Positions 8,305 to 15,540 of a DNA stretch of 15,540 bases are shown piece by piece; positions within the stretch are counted from its first letter, which is position 1; every line of letters starts with the position of its first letter. A program made the position numbers and the translations under genes. The notes beneath the pieces are model-generated. The model saw only the letters and a list, made by a program, of their open reading frames with translations, did not search any database and was not told where the DNA came from. Origin of the DNA: an uncultured Actinomycetes bacterium (GTDB lineage: Bacteria; Actinomycetota; Actinomycetes; Mycobacteriales; Mycobacteriaceae); contig CAIWCQ010000259.1 in the NCBI GenBank assembly GCA_903911165.1, positions 1 through 15,540 of the forward strand, in the 5' to 3' direction.

Positions 8305-8368
8305 CGCGCCGCCGCATCGGGTGCCGGTCATATTGGGTACCGGGCCGCGGACGTGGGAAGATGAACAG

Positions 8369-9592
8369 ATGCTGCGATGGACAACTGCCGGTGAATCCCA
8401 CGGCCGCGCTTTGGTGGCGCTGGTCGAGGGGATGGTCGCCGGTGTGCAGGTCACGTCGGCGGAGATCGCCGGCCAACTCGCCCGCCGCCGCCTTGGCTAC
8501 GGCCGCGGTGCCCGGATGAAGTTCGAGCAGGACGAAGTCACCGTGCTGGCGGGCGTGCGCCATGGCGCCACCCTGGGCGGGCCGATCGCCATCGAGATCG
8601 GGAACTCTGAATGGCCTAAGTGGGAGACGGTGATGGCCGCCGACCCCGTCGATGCCGCCGAGTTGGAGTCCGAAGGCGGGGCCCGCAACGCCCCACTGAC
8701 CCGGCCGCGACCCGGTCACGCCGATTACGCCGGCATGCTCAAGTACGGATTCGACGACGCCCGCCCGGTGCTCGAACGCGCCAGTGCTCGAGAGACCGCC
8801 GCGCGGGTCGCGGCCGGAACGATCGCCCGTGCCTTCCTGCGCCAGGCCCTCGGTGTTGAGGTGGTGTCGCACGTGGTCTCGATCGGAGCCTCGGAGCCCT
8901 ACGACGGCCCGCCACCGACCTTCGCCGATCTGCCCCGCATCGACGACAGCCCCGTCCGCGCGTTTGACGAGACGGCGGGGAATTCCATGATCGCCGAGAT
9001 CGAGGCAGCCAAGCGCGACGGCGACACCCTCGGGGGTGTGGTGGAAGTCGTCGTGCACGGGTTGCCGATCGGACTCGGCTCATTCACCAGCGGGGACAAT
9101 CGACTCGACGGCCAGTTGGCCGCCGCGGTGATGGGTATTCACGCGATCAAGGGGGTGGAGATCGGCGACGGCTTCGCCACCGCGCGCAGGCGGGGCAGTG
9201 GCGCCCACGACGAGATGTACCCAGGCCCCGACGGGGTGTTGCGATCCACCAATCGCGCCGGTGGGTTGGAGGGCGGGATGACCAATGGCCAGGCGCTTCG
9301 GGTCCGCGCCGCGATGAAGCCGATCTCCACGGTGCCACGCGCGCTGGCCACCGTCGACCTCGCCACCGGTGAGCAGGCCGTCGCGATTCACCAGCGATCT
9401 GACGTGTGCGCGGTGCCGGCCGCCGCCGTGGTGGTCGAGACCATGGTCGCGTTGGTGCTCGCTCGGGCGACGCTGGAGAAGTTCGGCGGTGATTCGCTGG
9501 CCGAGACTCGCCGGAATATCGACGGTTACCTTGGGGAACTGCGTGAGCGCGGGGCCGTCGGTGACTCCGACTCGGTGCGGCTGTCGGGGTAG
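8369..9592 (+). CDS. aroC: Chorismate synthase
   Basis: AroC converts EPSP to chorismate with reduced FMN, the last step of the common aromatic pathway. The start is ATG 8369 ([12 protein letters not shown]), eight bases after GGGAAG. An upstream in-frame ATG at 8264 overlaps the preceding gene and adds 35 unconserved residues. The product is 407 residues, normal for the family. Signatures are AGESHGR (H11), [69 protein letters not shown] and the late [11 protein letters not shown]. aroK begins five bases after the stop. M. tuberculosis databases call this gene aroF (Rv2540c). Confidence 0.97.
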   Translation: MLRWTTAGESHGRALVALVEGMVAGVQVTSAEIAGQLARRRLGYGRGARMKFEQDEVTVLAGVRHGATLGGPIAIEIGNSEWPKWETVMAADPVDAAELESEGGARNAPLTRPRPGHADYAGMLKYGFDDARPVLERASARETAARVAAGTIARAFLRQALGVEVVSHVVSIGASEPYDGPPPTFADLPRIDDSPVRAFDETAGNSMIAEIEAAKRDGDTLGGVVEVVVHGLPIGLGSFTSGDNRLDGQLAAAVMGIHAIKGVEIGDGFATARRRGSGAHDEMYPGPDGVLRSTNRAGGLEGGMTNGQALRVRAAMKPISTVPRALATVDLATGEQAVAIHQRSDVCAVPAAAVVVETMVALVLARATLEKFGGDSLAETRRNIDGYLGELRERGAVGDSDSVRLSG

Positions 9593-9597
9593 CGGAG

Positions 9598-11459
<1,862 letters not shown>

Positions 11460-11461
11460 CG

Positions 11462-11503
11462 GGAGGGGACAGTGCAACCAACGGAGGGGACAGGGCAGTG
11501 AAA
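11462..11503 (+). repeat. 21-nt duplication containing the aroQ ribosome site
   Basis: GGAGGGGACAG begins at 11462 and again at 11483. The two 21-nt units therefore each hold a strong purine-rich ribosome site. Only the second is correctly placed, eight bases before GTG 11498. Read in the aroQ frame the units encode GGDSATN and GGDRAVK. Confidence 0.75.
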
Positions 11504-11926
11504 ACCGTCTTGGTGTTGAACGGACCCAACCTGGGCCGACTTGGCCAACGTGAGCCGCAGGTGTACGGCAGCACAACCCACGACGAGCTGGTGGGGTTGA
11601 TCGAAGGCGAGGCCGCCGAGCTGGGGCTGACTGCGGTGGTGCGCCAGAGCGACAGCGAGGCGGAGTTGCTGAACTGGTTGCACGCCGCCGCGGATGCCGA
11701 TGATCCGGTGATACTCAACGCCGGAGCGCTGACCCACACATCGATCGCACTGCGGGACGCGTGCGCCGAACTCCGCGCCCCGCTGATCGAAGTGCACATC
11801 TCGAATGTTCATGCGCGCGAGGACTTCCGGCATCACTCCTACCTGAGCGGAGTCGCTACCGGAGTGATCGTCGGACTCGGGGTGCAGGGCTATCTGCTCG
11901 CGCTGCGGTATCTGGCGACACGGTAG
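11498..11926 (+). CDS. aroQ: Type II 3-dehydroquinate dehydratase
   Basis: AroQ dehydrates 3-dehydroquinate to 3-dehydroshikimate as a cytoplasmic dodecamer. I start it at GTG 11498, eight bases after GGAGGGG. This gives 142 residues, the normal length. An upstream in-frame GTG at 11456 overlaps the aroB stop and would add 14 residues made of the duplicated leader. [17 protein letters not shown] holds the active-site arginine (about R18) and tyrosine (Y23). [18 protein letters not shown] and [20 protein letters not shown] supply the substrate site and catalytic histidine. It is the last of the aro genes. M. tuberculosis calls it aroD (Rv2537c). Confidence 0.95.
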   Translation: MKTVLVLNGPNLGRLGQREPQVYGSTTHDELVGLIEGEAAELGLTAVVRQSDSEAELLNWLHAAADADDPVILNAGALTHTSIALRDACAELRAPLIEVHISNVHAREDFRHHSYLSGVATGVIVGLGVQGYLLALRYLATR

Positions 11927-11936
11927 AGAGTTTGAT

Positions 11937-11960
11937 ATGAAATCGATCGGACCCCAATGA
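11937..11960 (+). CDS. Seven-codon upstream reading frame (MKSIGPQ)
   Basis: ATG 11937 is preceded by GAGAG at ribosome-site distance. It reads seven codons, MKSIGPQ, to a TGA whose first base lies inside the next gene's ATG (ATGA at 11957-11960). Its first 14 bases are identical to the start of the downstream secreted-protein gene, so it is a 20-nt-period duplication. It could couple translation by reinitiation, or it could be an inert duplicate. It is not proof of an expressed peptide. Confidence 0.4.
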   Translation: MKSIGPQ

Positions 11961-11970
11961 AATCGATCGG
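11937..11970 (+). repeat. Direct repeat with 20-nt period at the secreted-protein start
   Basis: ATGAAATCGATCGG occurs at 11937-11950 and 11957-11970. The period is 20 bases, so the first copy is out of frame with the second and the extra start does not extend the protein. Confidence 0.9.
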
Positions 11971-12805
11971 GCGTAGCGTCGGTGGTCTGGCGGTGGCTGT
12001 CGGCATCGCCGGCGCGGCGGCCGTCGCACTGGCCGATCAGGCTTCCGCAACCCCCGGCCGACCTGGATCGTCCGCCGATGGCTCGGCTCACGACGGTCGC
12101 GGTTCGCGCGCGGACTCCGTCCATCGGAAACCGCAACCGCGGGCCGTCGCCGCGCGCCAGGTTTCGTTGCCGCCAGCGTTCGGCGCATCCCCCCGCGTGG
12201 ATCGCCGGCCGGTCCGAACCGCACTTGCCGCGCCCGTGGTCGCGGCGCCAGCCACGTCTGCGTCCGCGACCGCGACAGCGCCGAGGGCGTACCCCAGGTT
12301 TGACAGTCGGGGCCGGCTCATCACTATCTACAAGGGCACCCACTTCGTGATCCCGAACCGGTGGGCACTGTGGGTCACCAAGGATGTCGGTAGTGCGACG
12401 TTTACCGCAGACTCGGCCTATGACCACAAGGACGCAGACCAGTACGACTGGAACAAACTTTCGGGCATCACCTTCACGCCGTGGCGGCCCGACCGCAACT
12501 CGAGCATGGTCGTCTGGCGCTACAACCTCGACAGCGCGACATATGAGGTCGGTCCGTTTTTCAACGTCGACTTCCGTTTCGTTTTTCCCACCGATGAGGA
12601 GATCATCACCGTGCCCGCGGATCAGACATTCACCTACTCGGTCGACTACGACGGAATTTCGGTGACCTACGGCGACATAACGGTTTCTAAGGCAACACCG
12701 GCGGAGCTCAAGCCCAATTTCTGGACCAGCGCCCGGGTAACCGGTTGGTTCGGCGGCAGCGAGGTGGCGCCGAGGACGATCTCCTACTACCAGAGTCGGA
12801 GCTGA
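11957..12805 (+). CDS. Unrecognised secreted protein with a disordered linker and beta-rich C-terminal domain
   Basis: The 282-residue product has a clear signal peptide: basic MKSIGR, a hydrophobic stretch at 8-26 and a likely cut after ASA (A31). It has no lipobox. Residues about 32-112 are rich in Ala, Pro, Arg and Ser and look disordered. From about 113 to the end is a compact aromatic, beta-rich region containing YKGTHFVIPNRWALWV, WNKLSGITFTPWRPD, VWRYNLDSATYEVGPFF and GWFGGSEVAP. I see no cysteine, catalytic motif or membrane anchor. I do not recognise the family. As I remember the M. tuberculosis order, aroQ is followed by the Rv2536 homologue, so this gene is an insertion into a conserved neighbourhood. 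Codon use looks like its neighbours. The real ribosome site may be the one in front of the upstream seven-codon frame. Confidence 0.8.
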   Translation: MKSIGRSVGGLAVAVGIAGAAAVALADQASATPGRPGSSADGSAHDGRGSRADSVHRKPQPRAVAARQVSLPPAFGASPRVDRRPVRTALAAPVVAAPATSASATATAPRAYPRFDSRGRLITIYKGTHFVIPNRWALWVTKDVGSATFTADSAYDHKDADQYDWNKLSGITFTPWRPDRNSSMVVWRYNLDSATYEVGPFFNVDFRFVFPTDEEIITVPADQTFTYSVDYDGISVTYGDITVSKATPAELKPNFWTSARVTGWFGGSEVAPRTISYYQSRS

Positions 12806-12820
12806 CCTGGCAGCGGTCAG
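12802..12820. terminator. Hairpin joining the two convergent stop codons
   Basis: CTGACC (12802-12807) pairs perfectly with GGTCAG (12815-12820) around a 7-base loop. Each arm contains the TGA stop of one of the two convergent genes. It could be a bidirectional terminator, but there is no T-tract on either strand. Confidence 0.45.
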
Positions 12821-13521
12821 TACTTCGTGTCGTCTTCGGAGACGATCTCGTCGATCTCGGTTTCGATTCGTTCGGTTTCGTCGCGGATTTGCCCGACGAT
12901 CTGCTCGGTCTCGTCCTCGTACACTTCGCGTTCCGCGAGAGCGACCGCGGATGGGTAGTCCTCGGGGTATTCAATTGCCGCCGCGCCGGCTGTTGCGGCC
13001 GTGACCACCGGGATGGGTCCAGTCCGCGGCTCGTCATCGCGCACCGCGTCGAACACGTCGCTTTCGACGCCGTCGGTGACCCGGCGGCGTTCCTGCGGCG
13101 GGCGGGTGCGGTCCACCAGCCAACGACCCACGGCCACCGCGAGCGTCGCGGGCAGAAACACCAGCAGAGTGGTGAAGGCCGCGAACACGCTCAGTTCCGG
13201 CACGATCCCCTCCGCGTAGACGTTGCGGTAAAACAGCGAGATTGCCCAGACCGCGAGACCGCTCAGGACACCGGCAAAAAGGCCGGCCAGGAGCCAGCGC
13301 ATAGCCAGGTCGCGGCGCCGATCCGGATCCGGGTTCGCCCGCGCGTCGGCCACCCCGTCCAGCAGTGCCCAGACCAGTGCCGCCACGGCGAACAGCACCA
13401 CCAGAGCCACGCTGATAAGGCCGGCCTTGGTGGGATAGGTATTGATGAGCGTCCCCTGCACCAGTCGGAGCAGAACCATTCCGGCCGCGAACACCAGTCC
13501 GCGCGGCAACCACGTAGTCAT
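12817..13521 (-). CDS. Four-helix membrane protein with an acidic C-terminal tail (Rv2536-like)
   Basis: The 234-residue product has four predicted membrane segments at about 8-25, 33-57, 74-97 and 111-135, then a cytoplasmic-type tail of about 100 residues. From its position opposite pepQ and its layout it is the counterpart of M. tuberculosis Rv2536. I recall such proteins being labelled B-4DMT family (small four-helix drug/metabolite transporter-like), but the transport function is unproven. The tail ends in a highly acidic stretch with an 11-residue periodicity: DETEQIVGQIR followed by DETERIETEID. This is consistent with a short coiled coil. The gene starts at ATG 13521, eight bases after a TAGGCT -10 element, so it is probably leaderless. 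It meets the secreted-protein gene tail to tail, 11 bases apart. Confidence 0.85.
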   Translation of the reverse strand: MTTWLPRGLVFAAGMVLLRLVQGTLINTYPTKAGLISVALVVLFAVAALVWALLDGVADARANPDPDRRRDLAMRWLLAGLFAGVLSGLAVWAISLFYRNVYAEGIVPELSVFAAFTTLLVFLPATLAVAVGRWLVDRTRPPQERRRVTDGVESDVFDAVRDDEPRTGPIPVVTAATAGAAAIEYPEDYPSAVALAEREVYEDETEQIVGQIRDETERIETEIDEIVSEDDTKY

Positions 13522-13529
13522 GGATGCAG

Positions 13530-13535
13530 AGCCTA
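13530..13535 (-). promoter_or_regulatory. -10 element for a leaderless transcript of the membrane-protein gene
   Basis: On the minus strand TAGGCT (plus 13530-13535) fits TANNNT and ends eight bases before the ATG at 13521. No Shine-Dalgarno sequence is present in the 33-base gap. This is the geometry of mycobacterial leaderless genes. Confidence 0.6.
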
Positions 13536-13540
13536 GCGAG

Positions 13541-13546
13541 TACCGT
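13541..13546 (+). promoter_or_regulatory. -10 element for a leaderless transcript of pepQ
   Basis: TACCGT fits TANNNT and ends eight bases before the GTG at 13555. It is separated from the opposite-strand -10 by only five bases, so the two promoters must overlap physically. Confidence 0.6.
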
Positions 13547-13554
13547 CACCGACC

Positions 13555-14715
13555 GTGACACATTCCGAACGGCGGGTCGGGCTTGCCGCCGGGATGGCCC
13601 AACGGCGGGTCCGCCTTGCCGCTGAGTTGGCTGCCCGCGATCTGGACGCATTGGTGGTCAGTGACCTAATCAATGTGCGCTACCTGACGGGTTTCACCGG
13701 CTCAAATGCTGCGTTGCTGGTGTTCGCCTCCACCTGCGATCCCGTGCTGGTCACCGACTCGCGGTACCGAATCCAGGCATTGCGACAGGCGCCTGATCTG
13801 GACACCGTGATCGAGCGTGCGGGCCCCCGACACCTGGTAGCGCGGGCCGTCTCGGCCGGAGCACGCCGAATCGGATTTGAGAGCCACGTTGTCACCGTCG
13901 ATGGTTTCGAGGCCCTGGCGGCCGAAATCACCCTGGCGGCCGAAATCACCGGGGCGGCCGAACTCACCGGGCGTGTCGGCGCGGAATTGGTGCGTGCCCC
14001 CGGTGTCGTCGAGGGTCTACGGGAGGTCAAGGATGCCGGTGAGGTCGCGATGCTGAGTTCAGCGGCCGAGGCCGCGGATGCCGCACTGACGGCACTGGTG
14101 GCCGGCGGCGGCCTGCGACCCGGCCGGACCGAACGGGCCGTGGCCCGCGAGTTGGAGTCGTTGATGTTCGATCACGGCGCCGAGGCGCGGGCGTTCGACA
14201 CCATTGTGGCGACCGGGGCGAATTCGGCAGTGCCGCATCATCGCCCGACCGATGCGATTCTGACACGCGGTGACTTCGTCAAGATCGACTTCGGGGCCGT
14301 GGTCGCCGGATACCACTCGGACATGACCCGCACCTTCGTCATGGGCGCGGCGGCGGACTGGCAGCGCGACATCTACGGGCTGGTGGCGCAGGCGCAACGG
14401 GCCGGGGTGGCGGCCCTGGAAGCCGGGGCACGGTTGTCCGAGGTGGATGGTGCGGCCCGACGGGTGATTGCCGATGCGGGCTTTGGGGAGAACTTCGGGC
14501 ACGGACTCGGCCACGGTGTGGGACTTCAGATCCACGAAGCGCCCGGAATCAACTCCGCGACCGGCGGTACACTTCGTGCTGGTTCCGTTGTGACCGTGGA
14601 ACCGGGTGTCTACCTTCCCGACCGTGGCGGGGTCCGCATCGAGGACACCCTGGTCGCCGGACGGCAGGGCCCCGAGCAGTTGACCCGGTTCCCGAAGGAC
14701 CTGGCCATCGTCTAG
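13555..14715 (+). CDS. pepQ: M24-family Xaa-Pro dipeptidase/aminopeptidase
   Basis: This cytoplasmic metallopeptidase cleaves peptides at Xaa-Pro bonds. The product is 386 residues. The creatinase-like N-domain contains [20 protein letters not shown]. The pita-bread C-domain has all five metal ligands: D245 and D256 ([19 protein letters not shown]), H320 ([14 protein letters not shown]), E349 ([10 protein letters not shown]) and E363 (GGVRIEDTL). The start is GTG 13555; MTHSERR matches the family N-terminus and the upstream -10 suggests a leaderless message. Two separate in-frame duplications lengthen the N-domain (residues 6-27 and 121-138). efp begins 47 bases after the stop, so pepQ, efp and nusB probably form one unit. 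The equivalent M. tuberculosis gene is Rv2535c. Confidence 0.95.
   Translation: MTHSERRVGLAAGMAQRRVRLAAELAARDLDALVVSDLINVRYLTGFTGSNAALLVFASTCDPVLVTDSRYRIQALRQAPDLDTVIERAGPRHLVARAVSAGARRIGFESHVVTVDGFEALAAEITLAAEITGAAELTGRVGAELVRAPGVVEGLREVKDAGEVAMLSSAAEAADAALTALVAGGGLRPGRTERAVARELESLMFDHGAEARAFDTIVATGANSAVPHHRPTDAILTRGDFVKIDFGAVVAGYHSDMTRTFVMGAAADWQRDIYGLVAQAQRAGVAALEAGARLSEVDGAARRVIADAGFGENFGHGLGHGVGLQIHEAPGINSATGGTLRAGSVVTVEPGVYLPDRGGVRIEDTLVAGRQGPEQLTRFPKDLAIV
13570..13635 (+). repeat. 33-nt x2 in-frame duplication at the pepQ N-terminus
   Basis: Units 13570-13602 and 13603-13635 encode [11 protein letters not shown] and [11 protein letters not shown]. Both begin CGGCGGGTC. As I remember the M. 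tuberculosis protein, it has one such segment before the conserved LDA region, so the extra 11 residues look like a duplicated N-terminal helix. Confidence 0.8.
13915..13968 (+). repeat. 18-nt x3 in-frame repeat in pepQ (LAAEIT / LAAEIT / GAAELT)
   Basis: Units 13915-13932 and 13933-13950 are identical, and the unit at 13951-13968 differs at three positions. They sit in the N-domain before the conserved [19 protein letters not shown] segment, probably in a surface helix or loop. Confidence 0.92.
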
Positions 14716-14745
14716 GCGCCGACGACAGCAGCGCTGATAAACCCG

Positions 14746-14751
14746 AAGGAG
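14746..14751 (+). promoter_or_regulatory. Ribosome site of efp
   Basis: AAGGAG is the only strong ribosome site before efp. It lies 11 bases before the GTG at 14763, slightly further than usual, and no nearer in-frame start exists. Confidence 0.6.
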
Positions 14752-14762
14752 AACGACCGACC

Positions 14763-15326
14763 GTGGCATCCACTGCCGATTTCAAGAACGGCCTTGTACT
14801 GAACATCGATGGCCAGCTTTGGACCATCATCGAGTTCCAGCACGTCAAACCGGGCAAGGGCCCGGCCTTCGTGCGGACCAAGCTCAAGAATGTGCTCTCC
14901 GGAAAGGTCGTCGACAAGACCTACAACGCCGGGGTGAAGGTCGAGACCGCCACGGTGGACCGCCGCGACACCACTTATCTATACCGGGATGGCAACGACT
15001 TCGTCTTCATGGACAGCCAGGACTACGAACAGCATTCGCTGCCGGAGTCACTCGTGGGCGACGCCGCGAACTTCCTGCTGGAGAGCATGCCGGTGCAGAT
15101 CGCCTTTAATGAGGGTGCACCGCTCTACATCGAACTCCCCACGACCGTTGAACTGGTGGTCGCCAGCACCGAGCCCGGTCTGCAGGGTGATCGGTCCAGT
15201 GCGGGCACCAAACCGGCGAAGCTGGAAACCGGCGCCGAGATCCAGGTTCCGTTGTTCATCAACACCGGCGACAAGCTGAAGGTGGACTCCCGCGACGGAA
15301 ACTACTTGGGCCGCGTTAATGCCTAA
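14763..15326 (+). CDS. efp: Elongation factor P
   Basis: EF-P rescues ribosomes stalled at polyproline stretches. The product is 187 residues with the standard KOW-like N-domain and two OB domains. The tip loop [10 protein letters not shown] (29-38) has the conserved lysine K32 that is modified in some bacteria. I see no modifying enzyme here. The family signature near the C-terminus ([21 protein letters not shown]) is intact. The proline-rich aroK tail in this window is an example of a possible client. The TAA stop at 15324-15326 sits in the loop of a small hairpin, and the last residues GRVNA plus stop are repeated downstream. Confidence 0.97.
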   Translation: MASTADFKNGLVLNIDGQLWTIIEFQHVKPGKGPAFVRTKLKNVLSGKVVDKTYNAGVKVETATVDRRDTTYLYRDGNDFVFMDSQDYEQHSLPESLVGDAANFLLESMPVQIAFNEGAPLYIELPTTVELVVASTEPGLQGDRSSAGTKPAKLETGAEIQVPLFINTGDKLKVDSRDGNYLGRVNA

Positions 15327-15408
15327 TGGCATGGGGGCCGCGTTAATGCCTAATGGCATGGGGGCCGCGTTAATGCCTAACGGCATGGAGGCCGCGTTAA
15401 TGCCTGAA
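15311..15408 (+). repeat. 27-nt tandem repeat at and beyond the efp stop, about 3.6 copies
   Basis: Units begin CCGCGTTAATGCC at 15311, 15338, 15365 and 15392; the fourth is partial. Each unit re-encodes the end of EF-P (RVNA and stop) in the same frame, so readthrough would give WHGGRVNA and stop again. Units one to three contain ATGCC-TAA(T/C)-GGCAT, a 5-bp hairpin whose loop is the stop codon (stems at 15319-15332, 15346-15359 and 15373-15386). Copy three differs by two substitutions. The array fills the 83-base gap to nusB. Confidence 0.95.
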
Positions 15409-15415
15409 CATGACT
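15400..15415 (+). other. Possible mini reading frame overlapping the nusB start
   Basis: ATG 15400 is preceded by GGAGG (15387-15391) at an eight-base spacing. It reads MPEHD to a TGA at 15413-15415, just past the nusB ATG at 15410. The GGAGG arises from a base change in the third efp repeat unit. It may support termination-reinitiation into nusB, which has no close ribosome site of its own. This is speculative, and it could be chance. Confidence 0.25.
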
Positions 15416-15540
15416 GAACGCAAGCCCGACAAGGGGCGCCATCAGGCGCGTAAGCGCGCGGTCGACCTGCTCTTCGAGGCGGAGGCCCGTGGGTTGTCGG
15501 CAGCCGAAGTGGCTGAATCGCGTACCTCGCTTGCGAGCTC
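15410..15540 (+). CDS. nusB: Transcription antitermination factor NusB, partial
   Basis: NusB joins NusE (S10) on boxA of nascent rRNA to support antitermination. Only the first 43 codons are in the window: [20 protein letters not shown] and onward. [17 protein letters not shown] is the conserved NusB N-terminus. The protein runs off the right edge. ATG 15410 is clear by alignment, yet no close Shine-Dalgarno sequence exists; GGAG at 15387 is 19 bases away. It follows efp, as in M. tuberculosis (Rv2533c). Confidence 0.93.
   Translation, partial: MTERKPDKGRHQARKRAVDLLFEAEARGLSAAEVAESRTSLAS

Noticed and set aside
8264..8368. A longer AroC beginning at ATG 8264
   Set aside because: It overlaps the previous gene and adds 35 residues with no family match, while ATG 8369 has a ribosome site and the conserved MLRW start.
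7200..8519. A 439-codon plus-strand frame across aroE, the A24 peptidase gene and aroC
   Set aside because: It is an off-frame shadow of three well-supported genes and its product is an arginine/proline-rich translation typical of GC-rich DNA.
15048..15386. A minus-strand protein with repeated MPLGINAAP
   Set aside because: It is the reverse reading of the efp 3' tandem array and continues antisense into efp.
15311..15408. CRISPR array
   Set aside because: The 27-nt units are directly adjacent with no spacers, and they duplicate efp codons.

Overview
The window looks like chromosomal DNA from a mycobacterium (family Mycobacteriaceae). It is GC-rich, uses many GTG starts, and its proteins read as close relatives of the Mycobacterium tuberculosis Rv2559c to Rv2533c neighbourhood. 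I worked this out from remembered family sequences, not from a search. Relative to M. tuberculosis the gene order is compacted: rarA is next to alaS, and a small prepilin-peptidase-like gene is next to aroC.

Layout. A minus-strand gene runs off the left edge (1-507). It encodes a cytoplasmic-looking protein built almost wholly of 22-residue repeats, and I do not recognise it. After an intergenic stretch, the plus strand carries rarA (replication-fork maintenance), alaS (alanyl-tRNA synthetase), ruvX/yqgF (RNase H-fold nuclease) and mltG (endolytic murein transglycosylase). The shikimate genes follow: aroE, a small A24 peptidase-like membrane protein, aroC, aroK, aroB and aroQ. The last four are packed tightly with short gaps or 4-base overlaps. 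An unrecognised secreted protein (11957-12805) follows aroQ and faces a minus-strand four-helix membrane protein (12817-13521). Divergent from the latter are pepQ, efp and the start of nusB.

How the genes work together. aroE, aroK, aroC, aroB and aroQ cover five of the seven steps of chorismate synthesis. alaS, efp and nusB serve translation and rRNA transcription. mltG trims nascent peptidoglycan. These are housekeeping genes, so most of the window is ordinary.

What is not ordinary is a recurring pattern of short tandem duplications inserted in or beside these conserved genes. They occur in alaS (18 nt x2), mltG (15 nt x5), aroE (15 nt x3), aroK (18 nt x2), aroB (24 nt x3, each copy with its own ATG), the aroQ leader (21 nt x2), pepQ (33 nt x2 and 18 nt x3) and the end of efp (27 nt, about 3.6 copies, each with a stop codon in a hairpin loop). 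All those inside reading frames have unit lengths divisible by three. Two purely non-coding ones do not (8 nt and 20 nt). The 20-nt case creates a seven-codon upstream reading frame that copies the start of the secreted-protein gene. Together with the 22-residue repeat protein, this is the most interesting signal in the window.
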